64,000 nucleotides of DNA, from NCBI RefSeq assembly GCF_000003855.2, contig NW_003101678.1, positions 2,762,803 through 2,826,802 on the forward strand, written 5' to 3'. A program made the translations under genes and the position numbers. Positions 47,178 through 59,546 of the stretch are shown one piece after another; within the stretch, counting starts at the first letter, position 1, and every line of letters starts with the position of its first letter. The notes beneath the pieces were generated by a model, which saw nothing but the letters and a program-made list of their open reading frames with translations, was not told the DNA's origin and did no database searches. Source of the stretch: Blastomyces gilchristii SLH14081 (Eukaryota; Ascomycota; Eurotiomycetes; Onygenales; Ajellomycetaceae).

Positions 47178-48211
47178 TTCTGGTCAGTATGACAGAAGAG
47201 AAGCCAGACACAGTTTGAAAATCTTCGTCGATTATGGGCTCATCAGCGGCCTTGCGAGGAGTTTGAGAAGGGGTCCTGAGTCAACGGAACGGAGCCATGT
47301 TATGGACGCTCCAATCGGATAAGTTGAGAGAAAAGAGAAACGTCCAACATACTGTGCCCTTGTCTTCAATTAACATCACCTAGCAGGGAGCGGATGTGTT
47401 GTTCTGTTAGTCATGTCAACTGCGGCTTGTCAGCGAGCTGTTGCTGACAGCAGTTAGGGCTGCCTGCAAGAGTGAATGCCGACTTCACCGCCTTGGGCAG
47501 AATAAAAGAGTCTAGACCTCGTGTAGATTTTTGTACAGTGTGTAAGGAATTGTTTTAACTTTTAGATTCTCTGTATTTTACTACTAGTTAATAGTAATAA
47601 TTGCAGAGTTACGCAGTATATAACACCAACCACAAGAACATCACAGGAGTCAGGCCACAATACTATACTGTTGGGGGTCCCGGGTTGATCGGCCCTTCTA
47701 CCAGCAGTGCGCTGGTGGTGACTGAGCTCTTTTGCCCCAGTAGTTAGTAGCCTACAAATACAAGGAGGAAAAGGAGATGAGGAAAAGCGGTCGAACCAAG
47801 AGATTCTAACGAATTAGCCATCAAGGGTCGCAATGCTCAGGAGATAAATGAGAGAACTGATCTGATGGATGGAGGTAAGAAAAATGCAAATCCAGGCCCC
47901 CACACCTAGCAAATTATGCCGTTCTGTTTACAGGGGAACAAAGGGGAGAAAAAAGTAATTACTGCATAGCGAAAACCATTGAGAAAACATTGGAGAAAAC
48001 GATGCACATTTGCATGCAGAAAGCAGTCTTGGGATTTTTGGAAACACTGATAAATGAAGGCGCCGGGTGGGAGAAAGAAATCGAGATAACCGATGGGCAG
48101 GGAAAAAGAGGCAATTAGATCTCGGCTGTCTGCGTGATTAATAAGTCACCCAGGTAGAATCAATAATGCCTAGTGTTGTCAATAAAATAGTATATTAAAA
48201 TAAAAAACACA
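47178..48211. other. Intergenic region between SNF2 and HMG-box genes
   Basis: Promoter of the SNF2-family gene and 3' flank of the HMG-box gene. I see no coding region, tRNA or repeat worth naming. Confidence 0.5.
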
Positions 48212-50523
48212 TTACTTCCTCAAAAATTTCTCAACCTCAAATCCCACCTCCCTCAACACTCTCCCTTCAATCCCCTGCGCCGAATTAGCTAACCGCCGTA
48301 CAACTAGAGTTCGAGCTTCCTCAAAATTTTCAACCGAGTTGCTGCCGATTTTGTCTAGCTCTTCTTTATCGCAGTCTCGTATTAATACGGTGACATCAGG
48401 ACCAGCGCACCCGCGCCAAAGCGAGGCCATCCATTGCCAATGGTCGGTGGGAGTGTAAAAGTCGTTGATGGGCGTGGAACATGCGTGAAGATCAGCCGTC
48501 GTTAGCTGGTAGCCGGGTACAAGGGCAATGTGGAACGGTGATTCCGATTCTGCAGGCATCGCGGTTGCCGGTACGGACACGGATGTGGGTGTGGGCGCCG
48601 GTGTTGGCGCAGAGGGAGGGGAAAATCCATCTGGAGAGCCAATGCGGAGTTGGGCTGTTTTTGGGACGATGGATTGAGGGGATATGCCAGAGGCTGGCTC
48701 ATCCAGCCCAGTCGGCATTGACGAAGACTCTGGCGTCCCGTTGATAAAAGACACAATTTCCTTGGATATTGTGTGCCAGGCGGATATTGTTTCGAGATAT
48801 TGGACTGTTGGATCCCGGGAATCTCCTGACTTGTCACTGTTGAATTGTTGCGTGGTTGCTTCTGGCCCTTTAAAAATTCGGGCAACGTTCTTGCCATCCT
48901 TCAATAAGGTAGTTTCCAGATGCTGGATCATCTGCTGGACAGATTCTTGCGCTTGTCCTTCGACTGCCACTAAAGCTCCCCGTCTGATCGAGCTGCCCTT
49001 GGAAACGCACGACCTCACCGGAGGAGAAATTCGTGCGAGAACCTTGATCTTGCTGAGATACGATATGTTCATCACCTTGGCCTCAACATTGGTTTGGTTT
49101 TGCTGCGAAAGAGACATTGTCTGAAGCGGTGGCAACGTCAGACTATGGTCGAGAGGTGGTTGCTGAGTTGAACCATGCCGGTAAGGTCGACCAGGTGGAG
49201 TAACTCCTGATGAATAAGGAGCTCTGGGATACAAACTATCGGGCCGTGGAAGGGATGTTCTTCGAGGTGAATAAGGGTACTCGGGACTCATATCACGCAC
49301 AACGGGAACATATATACCATTCCCATTGAAACGACGTCGTTTGAAGTCAGGTGACAGTGGTATAAGCTCTTCACGTAGTTGGCTACGGACAGCCACTCGG
49401 CGATCCATACTTCTTGTTACTTGGATAGGGCTTGGGAGCCCAATATCATCCCTAGACCGTCGCTCCTGAAAATTTCGTTGCGCAGACTGAATTGGCTGAC
49501 TCGAGGACGAGGTGGAAGATACCGGACTTGGGCCGGACGAGGTAAATGGTGTGTTCGGAGTAGATGGAGGATTCATGACACGCCCGCCACATCTGTTGCA
49601 TACAGAAGCACCGGTTGGGTTGTTGCTAATCCCTGAGCTATTCCCGGCATTATTGCTACCATTTCTGCCGTAGCGGCGAGGTTGGTATCGATAATCCGGG
49701 TACTGCTGCTGATGCCGAGCTTTTTCTTCCTAGTCCACTATCAGAACCTGTCCCTTTGCCTTTGCATTTTACTTTATAATTGGGAAACTATCAACGAAAA
49801 TAAGAATTTCGAATTTCTCACCTCAGCCAGATTCTTCCAATCTTGCTTCGACTCTACAGGAAGAGTCCTCCACTTTTCACCTATGATCTTCGATATGTCG
49901 GGGTTTGCAAGGCCAGGATTTTGGGCAACGACAGAGGCTTGGAAATGTTGGCGGAAAAGAATGAAAGCTAATGAACGGGGAATTAACATATTAACACAGT
50001 TAAACCAACATATCGAATCAAAGTGGAAGATAATGCGGAATACATGTTCCGCCCCTTCTTATGCCAAAAGAAACGTAATTTATGACAAAGAAATCAAAAC
50101 CAACAGACCATTTCTCGGGCGAGGGATTTTGGGATCGGGCTGACAGAGGCAAAACTGCAGGCTGGATGATTCTTTCGATGATGTGGATTTTGAGGAGCTT
50201 GAAGATGCGGATCGCTCCTGTCTTGCAGCCTCGGATGTGATTAAGGAACAAGGTCTCTTTCGGGCAATTGGTGATATTAGGGGTGGGACCTCAGGCAATA
50301 CGGAAGTTTCGGGACTTGGGATTGTGGCTCTTAAGAGAGAAGCTCCCAGGGCTCTGCTCTCCAGACCGACCGATTGGTGACAACTCTCTTCATCCGCAAT
50401 TTTGGAGAATTTGTCTATCATAATTTGATGGTCCACTGGGGTGCTGGTCCGCGTCGGAAAATCACGTCCGATGGGATCATAGTATAGAGCGGGGGGTTTT
50501 GGAAGAACTCGATCCCAAGACAT
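48212..50523 (-). CDS. HMG-box (MATA_HMG type) transcription factor
   Basis: Sequence-specific DNA-binding regulator; fungal relatives act in mating and sexual development. Three exons (minus): 50523-50109, 49967-49822, 49729-48212; 692 aa. The HMG box (about residues 130-205) is assembled across both introns: RPRN|AFILFRQHFQ, then LANPDISKIIGEKWRTLPVE and KQDWKNLAE|EEKARHQQQYPDYRYQPRR. The intron positions and phases fit exactly, and the donor after RPRN is the less usual GTCTGT. Upstream is a Ser-rich region; downstream are NRCGGRV and long Pro/Ser-rich, low-complexity stretches with a structured-looking C-terminus (FYTPTDHWQWMASLWRG, EVGFEVEKFL). Closest by layout are the large HMG-box regulators such as Podospora PaHMG5 and S. 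pombe Ste11, but orthology is not shown by sequence alone. Confidence 0.85.
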
Positions 50524-51349
50524 GAATGAGCGTTAAGCAAGGGAAAATAAACGAGAGAAAAGAAAACGTAGAAAGAAACGAAAGGAAAGGAAAGGAAAGG
50601 GTGAAAAAGAAGATAGCGAAGGAAGAAGAAAAATAGATATCAAGATATTATCGAAGCGGTACGGAGAAGACACGATGAACGAGAGAGAATGAAAGCACAT
50701 AGCTTGAGCTCTTGTACTCCGAATGGACGAATTGTTTTCTGTAAGAAATTAAGCTTGAACGTGGCGAATAGGGACGCTTCACGAGCGTCAAATCCTTTGT
50801 TGTTAGCAAAACGGACGTTTGGTTTATTCTAAGAGTCGCTCTTCTTTGTTTCTAGTTTGCGCAACCCAACAGTTGCAAACAATCGCAGTCGTTGGGCTGT
50901 AGTCTGCAAAGAACAGGCAGCGTGGTTGTCCGTACTCTCCATAAACTTAAGCTATTGTTTTGGTTCCTTTGTCCCCAGGTTCACTGATGAAAGCGGAAAA
51001 CTGCAGAGGTGATTTGAGCTGAGACATCCAACCAAGCCGGAGCTGCAACAATGCGATGAAGAATTGCTGATTCCAACGAAGAGAATTTACAAAGGGTCAT
51101 TGGATAGACCGCATTTGACTAGTGGAGAGCGCAGGACAACAGGAAGTGAGAGTGATATTAGGGGAGAGTGGTACAAATAATGGAGCAGATGCGCGTCATT
51201 TTTCGTCGACTTTATCAACAAAGAGCATGGAGCTCCGGAAGCTCTTGAAAACATAGAGGTGGTAGGAGGATTTGTTATGTTTATGAAATTGTCTTTGCCG
51301 ATTCATCACTTCTCATTTCATTCTCCAAGTGTCCAACTTCGATCTTAAA

Positions 51350-51472
51350 ATGTCTGCTCTGGCGACAATGAAATTAGGCGAGCTGATTGAGAACAAAAAC
51401 GATTATCCAGGTATCCCAAACCGGCCGCGATCACATCACGTAATAAGACATGCAGCGATGGATCCCGGATGA
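51350..51472 (+). CDS. Possible short ORF or first exon, unidentified
   Basis: A 40-codon ORF starting MSALATMKLGELIENKNDYP in a good fungal start context (A-rich before ATG, CT-rich upstream). A GTATCC that could be a donor follows codon 20. I could not find a downstream exon that continues it. It may be a truncated gene or a chance ORF. Confidence 0.2.
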   Translation: MSALATMKLGELIENKNDYPGIPNRPRSHHVIRHAAMDPG

Positions 51473-53429
51473 TTTCCTACGCTGAGCGGGAAGGGGTTCT
51501 TGAATGAGATGGGCCCGCTTTTGCGTCGTTTGCGGATTCTGCAAAGGGTTTTCCTTAGGCGGTTGGCAACTTATCCTAGGATGCGGTTGGGACAAGGGCT
51601 CATGAGTCCGAGGGGTCTTCTTGGTAGAGCTACAGGGTATTAACAGCGTCAAATAATCCCGACTAACAGCCTTCGTGCTGTTAGCCCAAGATGCATCTCA
51701 TTGCTATGGATAAATATTTAGCATAAATCTCTGAGTGCGTCCAATAACCTCGGCTCGCAGGTAGTTAATCTCAAGGGCTTAGTCTCATAATTACCTAAAG
51801 AGGATTGTTTTCCATAACTACCGAGAAAGAATTTTCCTGGCCCCGGAATAATAATTCCCTGCGAGGTTCGCATGCCTGTATAAGCTTGGCCCAAACCATG
51901 CCCTTTTTACCATAAGATTCGATCTCGGTCAATTAGCCCACTGATGTCACTGGCATGCCAGGTTAGGGATGCCAGAGTTGGTTTCAATAAGGTATATCGA
52001 CCAACGTTTCCGCTCCTGTGAATGCAGAAATATATGCCGCATTTGCCGCTGACAAAAGGATCAACTTCATGTCATTTGTGATTTATTTACCTCCCCTGAC
52101 TGAGAGTTAGTTGAATATGGAACTTACGCTCGGTCGAACGAACTCTTTCGCAAGTTGTACGCTTGCCCGAATAATCGCCCAAGTATCCTGGATGGTAACC
52201 GATATGGCGAGGATAGTGAACTCCTGCCGTGTCTTCTTTCGATAGCCTGGTAATTTCAATGTAATATGTAATTTACTTTCTCCTCCATCATCCAACGGCG
52301 GGTTGGATCAGGTCTGCAACCAGCGATCTAGCCCAGCTAGTGTTTGACACCCTTTGATGTTCGTCAATGTCAGTTCCAGCACCGGAGTAAGATGATGCTC
52401 CGCCATATTCCCGTGGAGACCAAAGATCTAAAGGAAAGCAACCTAAATTTAGCCCGTGACTAACGCATCCGGAGTAACAATGATAAATAATGATGCGCAA
52501 CGATCAAGAAGTCGAATTCGTACCTCGCAAGAAAGCCATTTGGTACACTCTTCCGTAGCGCAAATCTTGTCGTATCTTCTCATTACTATTATCACCCCAT
52601 GAACCACCAGAAACAGCCAACCTCTAAGCGAATCGGTTCGAACTGGGTCTTCCGGGAGGAGAAGGGCTGGTCCTGGAAAAATGCACCAGCCACAAAGGGT
52701 AGAGCATGCTGCATAGTGTATCCTGCTTGTTGGCCCAGCGTATGAGAGCTGTTTGAAAACGCATGTCTAAAAGGAATTACGGAGCCTGACAGATAAAAGA
52801 AAGGAACTGATGCTACTCTTAGCAAGTGCATGTCATGTCCCATAATCCTAGCCGCGGGAGTGGGGAAGAGGTTTGAGACAGCTTTTGATGACCAGTTGGG
52901 GATTTGAATTTGGCCCAATGAACAGCAAGAGAGTTTGTAGACCATGAGCAATTATGAATTAAATCATGAGGAAAAAAAATTATTCCCACCGGATGGAATA
53001 AATGAAGCAGGAAACAAAATGATTGTTGAGAACTGCTCTGTGAATGAGAGATGATCACTTTGAAAGTTAAAAAAGTCTTGATTGGGCCAGATTTTTTGTA
53101 GAAGCTCAAGATGAATGGCTTCTATTTTGTAGCTTGCTAAGAGCATTCAAACATCATGCAACATGGATGGTTGTCACTCAGTCTTGATCTAAAGAGAGGT
53201 TCCAGAAGAATTCTGCAGTTGATGTTCTTTTTGGCTAGGATGTAACTAGTTAACTACAGTAACTAACTTATAACTTAGTAGTGTTCAGAATATCTGTGTA
53301 ACTACTTGTACTGTACTGTAACTTAGTTAACTACTAACTTAGGGGCTCGGCATCAATAATATCTATTCTACAGAGTACTCACCCATTATATCTTTATACA
53401 GCGTACGGAGTATATATGATTTAGATAGC

Positions 53430-53700
53430 TAGAATTAATAGAAAATATCTACATACATCTTCTTCTTTAATATTTAATTAATTCATTCTTAGTCTTGATC
53501 ACAGTCTTCAATCTCTGTGTAATTAATCTTATAATAGCTCAGAGATTCTCTATAGAATTCAAATAAGAGTTTTATATAAATCAAATCATCTGTTCTATCT
53601 ATCAATTTTGCTCAGTGGCATTGTCCTAGCAATTGCTCCGCCTACACATGATCTCTCATATGTAAAATAATGTAGCTAGCTCCTCTGATAATGAATAGAA
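53430..53700 (-). pseudogene. RIP-degraded Tc1/mariner transposase relic
   Basis: On the minus strand one frame gives D-N-A, then F-I-stop-N-S-Y-L-N-S-I-E-N-L-stop-A-I-I. This matches the Tc1/mariner catalytic block W-P-x-x-S-P-D-L-N-P-I-E-N-L-W once Pro and Trp codons are assumed mutated by C-to-T/G-to-A. A KTVIKTKNELI-like tail follows. The spacing between D-N-A and I-E-N-L is shorter than usual, so a deletion is likely. No terminal repeats were found. Confidence 0.5.
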
Positions 53701-54958
53701 GATTAACCATCTCACAAAATTTGAATGCTTAGCTCTGCTCTCTGGCTCATACATGATACAGCTCAGATCAATCTTCAATTCTTCATTCTTTTTTTCATTC
53801 TGCTCTTTTCATACATTCTCTACAGTATTTACATTCCTTATACTCTTCTCTATGTTCATTTTTGATCTCTGTGTTCATGGCATGTGCTGCTAAATGCCCT
53901 GTAACATGACCTCACATGATGTCACATGCACCCCTTTGAATTCATGGGATTGAACAGCCGGCTCTGCGGCCTGTACAGCTCTGATTAATCTGATGATGGT
54001 GATAGGGGTGGTAAGGGGGGGGTAGAGGTAGAGGGTGGAAGTGGTAGAGGGGGCTGCGCAAGCAGCAAAGCGAGCGTAAGCGAGCGTTTGATGCTTGTGT
54101 TGAATGATGGAAGAATCAAGAAGAGAAGAAGTGAGACTCTTAGCGCTGAGCCCCTGGTGCACTGATGACTTCTTGAACACCGCTGTACATACATGTTGTT
54201 AGTTAGTTGGAGGTAGTTAGTTAAAGCCAGCTAAGTGAGATGCCAAGAACGACAGCCACTCACCCTAAAATAGGGCCTGGAGTAGCCTAAGATGTTAGTT
54301 AACTCCAATCTTTTAAGGTTCTCCAAATCTCTATCAACCGCTCGCTCCGCATCCCTGAAAAGTCGTGTGCTTTTGCTGCTGGTTTATTTACCTATGTACG
54401 GAGTACACTAGTTACTACTGCTAGAACTCAACAGGTCAATTGAGACTGATACCAGAATGTGATCAGGTGGGATGCCTATATTATGGTATAATTGAAAGGA
54501 GGGATAAAAGTAATCGCCGGTCTCTGGCAAGACTAGAGGAAAAAAGCAATGTCCTTCATGGTCTCTTAGAGATGTCCTGTAAAATTAGTACAGAAACGAG
54601 TTGCACTTGTCTTAGAGAGAAAGTAGATATTTATATATTTTATTGTCTCAATAATAGCTCGCGTCGCGACTAAATTAAGGAGAGCTATGCTATACAGTTT
54701 TCTAGAGGCTCGGTTGATATCATGCGCTTAGTAGCCCAAAACGACTAATCTTGGCGGATAGGGCTGCTTATATAATTTGACCATCCCATTGCGGTTAAGC
54801 GTCGCTTAGTCAACCTCCCACAGTCAGCAAATTCGCTACAACCAGCAAAACCCACCACAAAAGATTTGGTATCCAGAACGCTCGACGACGACGACCTCAA
54901 CCTTCCGACCGACCGACAAATTTGCGCCTCCCGTCTTGACCGCGGAACCTTCGTCAAG

Positions 54959-56252
54959 ATGAAGCTCAACATATCCTACCCAGCCAATGGGTCCCAGAAA
55001 CTGATCGAGATTGACGATGAACGCAAACTCCGGCCGTTCATGGAGAAGCGCATGGGAGCCGAAGTCAGCAATTCCCTCTACCTCCGCATCCTCTTCCCTT
55101 ACGGCGTTCCTACAGGCGGAATGTCATCCGGGGGTTGGGGGGATTTTATTTTGAATTGGGCTCTTGTGCTGATTCTTTTTGTGATGGTGTTTTATAGATT
55201 CCCGGCGATTCTCTGGGGGATGAATTCAAAGGATATTTGTTCAGAATCACTGGTGGAAATGACAAGCAAGGTACGGGCGGAAACGAAATACACTCTGGGG
55301 GGAAGAAGATTTTGGAATTTATATATATATATATATCGGAATTGGTTTGCTAACTTGTGTTGAGCTGAATAGGTTTCCCCATGAAGCAGGGTGGTACGTT
55401 TTGATTCGACCTAGAACGGGATAACTGGAGCCTAGGGGATGAAAAGTTGGAAACTGATAACATATTTTTCGCTGCAGTTTTGGTCCCAACCCGTGTTAGA
55501 CTGCTCCTCAGCGATGGACACAGGTAATATTCCCAAGCCATATTTGAGATTTCAAGGAGCTTCAGTATACTAATCTGAATAAACAGCTGCTACCGCCCCC
55601 GCCGAACGGGAGAGAGAAAACGCAAGAGTGTTCGCGGAGGTATATAATTATCCATTCCCTGCTCCCTGTGAGAACAACGAAAATAAAAATCTAACGCGTC
55701 AAATGCACGACTTCCAGCCATTACCAATTTCGACCTCAGTGTTCTGGCCCTCAGCATCGTCAAGCAGGGCGAAGGCGAACTGCCCGGCCTCACAGATGTC
55801 GTCAACCCCAAACGACTTGGCCCCAAGCGTGCCACCAAGATCCGCAGCTTCTTCGGTCTCGACAAGAAGGATGATGTAAGAAAATTCGTCATCCGCCGCA
55901 CCGTTACCGGCAAGAACGGAAAGGAATACACCAAGGCCCCCAAGATTCAACGTCTCGTCACCCCTCAGCGCCTCCAACGCAAGCGCCAGCGGATCGCCCT
56001 CAAGCGCCGCCGGGCTGAGGCTGCCAAGGAACAAGCGTAAGCTGGACACCCTATCCTGCACTCTGGTTTCTAGCGCACCGCGGCTAGATGGAGGTGATGA
56101 AAATGAACTCTCGTGTGAAAATATACTAATATATTATATTTTCCTGGTAATCTAGTAACGACTACGCCAAGCTTCTGGCTGCCCGTGTTCAGGAGGAGAA
56201 GGCCAAGCGTGTGGAACTCCGAAAGCGAAGAGCGTCGTCGATGCGGAAGTAA
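54959..56252 (+). CDS. RPS6: 40S ribosomal protein eS6 (Rps6)
   Basis: Component of the small ribosomal subunit and classical target of TORC1/S6-kinase signalling. Seven exons: 54959-55063, 55198-55270, 55373-55393, 55478-55523, 55587-55639, 55718-56036, 56156-56252; 237 aa, the normal length. The start [20 protein letters not shown] is diagnostic. Exon 2 gives [13 protein letters not shown], exon 3 is a 21-nt microexon (GFPMKQG), then [26 protein letters not shown], the long exon with [20 protein letters not shown] and RRFFG-like sequence, and the basic C-terminus ending [10 protein letters not shown], which keeps the phosphorylatable RRxSS motif. The first intron uses the weak donor GTCAGC; the phase is right and no better donor exists. 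It is the only plus-strand gene in the right half, with its promoter facing the gene-poor region. Confidence 0.96.
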
Positions 56253-57954
56253 TGGTAGCTCGGGGGTCAAGGAGAGAAGGTGTCTTGACGGGTCTTCCAA
56301 GCGGAGACAGGGGAGGTTGAAGTGGGCGTGGGAGTCGTTTTTCCATGTGTTTGAACTCGATAGACGAAAACCAAGTACTCGAGGGATGATGCTTGATGAT
56401 GAGATGGCGTGGTGGGATTGGGCAAATCAATCAATACACAAATGGGAATTGTTCTGTTTTTTTTTTTCTCCTTTTTCTCTTTTTTCTTCTACTAAGGAAA
56501 GCATGTTATAGTATTTTCACTTTTTCTTCCTTTCCTCTGGTCCCCATTGGTGCAAAAGGGACGTCACAAAAAATCCAAAACTTCTTTTTAGGTTTCCGCC
56601 AAATCCTTCTATTGACAACTAGATACTTCGATTCGTACGTCGGCATCCTGGAAAGCGCCCGTTCCACATATACATTACCGCATCTTCGTTGTGGCACGCT
56701 TGAACACATCTAACCGAATTGCACGGTGTTACACTGTTTACAGCTCCCTTTCCTACCAACGCGAGGCAGAGCTTACAGAGCCAAAATCAATCCGGAAATT
56801 TCAACTATTGGAAGCGAAAGAAAAGGAGATCACTGTTACTACATAAAACTACACTATACGGCCATCATTGCCAATGTACTTTTTTAAGGCGTCCGCCTTT
56901 TCGCGATTTTACCAGATGTCAAATCTCGATAGAGTGGGTAGCAGGAATCCAGTGTCAGAGACTCGTGAACTTTCTGGGAACGCTCATATTCTGGCTGGGA
57001 GATACCTAGGCATTCTGGCCCTGGCTAGTGCAAGACATCCGGGTGTGGTATCATGAGTAGGAGTTTCGAACTTGGCAACAAAGACAAGTTAGATGTAGGA
57101 GTAGAAATAGAGAGAAATGAAGTCAATATATGACGAAAATCAGTGTCGGAAGCATTTTTTTGATGAAATCATTAAAATATATCAATGTTGTGTGGAGGGA
57201 TGATTTGCTATCCGGTTGTGAAGAGGTTGTTGATAGATGAAGCTTGTTCTTCATCAAGCTCTTGCTTTCTGATCTCTATGATCTAGGTTGCCCGCGCAAC
57301 TCATTCTAGTAATATATAAATCATATTATGGCCCAACTAATCCGTTACCATGGTCTGTAAACGGCTTTTCCGCTGATTCAATAGGTTCCGTAAGCTTGCA
57401 TCTTTCGGAAAAGCCTCAGAGCTCAAAAGGCGCCGGTTCGCTACTTCGTGACTTGAGTTATTCGTATTCATTCCTTTTCCCATAGTCCATTTTAATTGAG
57501 ATATTGTGGTCATGTCCTTTTTTGTGGGGCAGTATAATTGCTATGATATATCGTACGGGCGTCCTTGAGGCATCAAAGGGGAACCAATGGACTTCATGAG
57601 ATGCTGTGGGTATTCGTGGTTGTTGGGTGGGAAGGGGTGGACGGCTGAAATATGGAACAGAAAGACAGGATGTCCGCCACCACTCGTAGGCCCAGCGGGA
57701 AATGAAGAAACAAAAACAAGAAAAGTGCGTATAACATAAAAAACGCCTACTTATGTTGTTCTGTGAGCGCTGATCTGGCTGCTGTTGTGGCTGATGCCGT
57801 AATTATCAACATAACTCAGGTGGGCATATATTAACAGTGGGAAGTATTACTGGAAAAATAAATAAAAGAAGCAATAGATAACACCAACATGACAAAAGTA
57901 AACCCTCAAAAAGAATGACCAACCAAACCAACCAAAAGCCATGGGAAAGGGGTG
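56253..57954. other. Convergent intergenic region between RPS6 and PRPP synthetase
   Basis: 3' flanks of both genes. ORFs are short and unremarkable; no RNA gene or repeat recognised apart from T-rich runs at about 56,457-56,490. Confidence 0.5.
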
Positions 57955-59546
57955 CTATGACACTGCATGCGAAAACAAAAAGCTAACAGACTCGCCGTTG
58001 TGCGTTCTCCGGCATGCCTCAGCAAGCGTCGGGCTAATATCGATGGTCTCCAAGCGATCGCACTGTTCCTTCTTCTCCTGATGCGGAACAGTGTTAGTAA
58101 CCACAATACGCGTCAGTTGGCTGTTATTGAGGGTCTCGATCGCCTTGCCGCTTAGGATGCCGTGTGTGACAATTGCAACGACTTCCTTGGCACCATGCTC
58201 CATTATCGTGCTGGCTGCTTTCACAAGCGTGCCGCAGGTATCAGCCATGTCATCGACGATGATGGCGATTTTATCCTTGACGTTGCCGACTAGGACCATG
58301 CGTGAGACCTCGTTGGGCCTTGCGCGCTCCTTGTGGATGAGCGCGAATTGGAGATCGAGACGGTCAGCGATGGCAGTGGCGCGCTTTGCACCGCCGGCAT
58401 CAGGAGAGACGATTACGCAGTTGGCAACGTTGAGATTCTGTCGGATCCATCGTAGCATACTTGGCTCTGCATAGAGGTTGTCTACAGGCACGTTGAAAAA
58501 ACCTTGAATCTGACTTGCGTGGAGGTCCATGGTGATGACGTGGTTGCAGCCTGCTGTCTGTAGCATGTTTGCCATAAGCTTTGCAGTGATTGGTGCACGG
58601 CTCTTGTCTTTCTTATCCTGGCGGGCGTAGGGGAAATTGGGGATTACGGCTGTGATTCGTCTCGCAGAGGCAGTTTTGCAGGCATTAATCATGATGAGGA
58701 GTTCCATGAGTCCGTCATTGATATCATTTGGACGGGTGGATTGTAGAATGAACACTATCATAAGGTCAGTATCTACTAGTTCACTAGCTATTTGCTTTCC
58801 ATGGCATTGCAAATAACCCGCAAAATGGGCGGATAGTATTGCGTCTCATGAGAGGCACTATTCTGGGAAGTACGTCTTCCAACGGAGTGGGAAAGGTACA
58901 CCCCCCGAAGTCTGGAAAAGGGATAAATACCGTCTTCATCTCTCACACTCTCCCCAATCGTCACGCTAGTCTCCTGATTGGAATATTGTAGGACCATAAC
59001 CCTGGTCAATTCAATACCAAGTCTGCCGGCAGGCACTCAAGCAGCGGATATGAGGGTAGCAAGCCCCTCACAGAGCCGCATCGAATAATCAGTCAGTAAA
59101 AGATATTCCATCTGCAAGAGGAGTTAAAGCAAAAAATAGACCATTCCGCAAACTTAAATACCAAAAGTAAGATCAGTGACTGGGCATCTCTCAGCGCAGC
59201 TCCGACGGACTGGGAGTAAGGGATAGAACGTCCTAGTCCATATACACATACTGTCACCAAGTTCGCTTCACGCAGGGGCAACATATAAGCAAGAAAAAAG
59301 AAAGGCGATCAATCAATAAAACATAAGCCTCAAGAAATTTTAAGTGAGTATAAAACAAATGCGATAGAAATAAAATATCAGAGGCAGCGGCGGGGGGTTA
59401 TATTCTCCGATACTTCACTAAAACGAAAAAAGAAAAGAAAGTACACAGATGGATAGCGAAAATGAACAGACATACCTATCCGCAACGAGCTGAGCAAGCT
59501 CAGGATGGCTATTGCCCGTCAAGAGCTTTATAGAATTCGTCGCCAT
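57955..59546 (-). CDS. PRS: Ribose-phosphate pyrophosphokinase (PRPP synthetase) subunit
   Basis: Makes PRPP from ribose 5-phosphate and ATP for purine, pyrimidine, NAD, His and Trp synthesis; cytosolic, multimeric. Exons (minus): 59546-59476, 59022-58931, 58754-57955; 320 aa, standard length. N-terminus [23 protein letters not shown]-site [37 protein letters not shown] (flexible loop); [25 protein letters not shown]-binding [11 protein letters not shown]. The C-terminus looks complete and lacks the large insertions of yeast Prs1 and Prs5, so it is a compact Prs2/3/4-type subunit. The first intron is long for this region (453 nt) and could host regulation or an alternative exon. No fusion or missing catalytic residue seen. 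Confidence 0.93.

Larger units (their letters stand above)
50524..54958. other. Gene-poor 4.4-kb region with a transposon relic
   Basis: No convincing full gene. Contents: the promoter region of the HMG-box gene (purine-rich, 50,550-50,650); a short ORF at 51,350; minus-strand coding-like scraps at 52,107-52,500 (for example SPREYGGASSYSGAGTDIDE and TIQDTWAIIRASVQLAKEF) that I cannot join into a gene; a RIP-like AT-rich patch at 53,250-53,880; and the eS6 promoter region. Two exact TACGGAGTA nonamers lie at 53,404 and 54,397. Confidence 0.5.

Noticed and set aside
47600..48200. tRNA or other small RNA gene
   Set aside because: No cloverleaf-compatible A and B boxes were found here or elsewhere in the window by eye; a covariance-model search would be needed to exclude one.
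57955..58812. PRPP synthetase starting at the in-frame Met near 58,812
   Set aside because: Two upstream exons supply the conserved [12 protein letters not shown] and [10 protein letters not shown] segments with matching phases.
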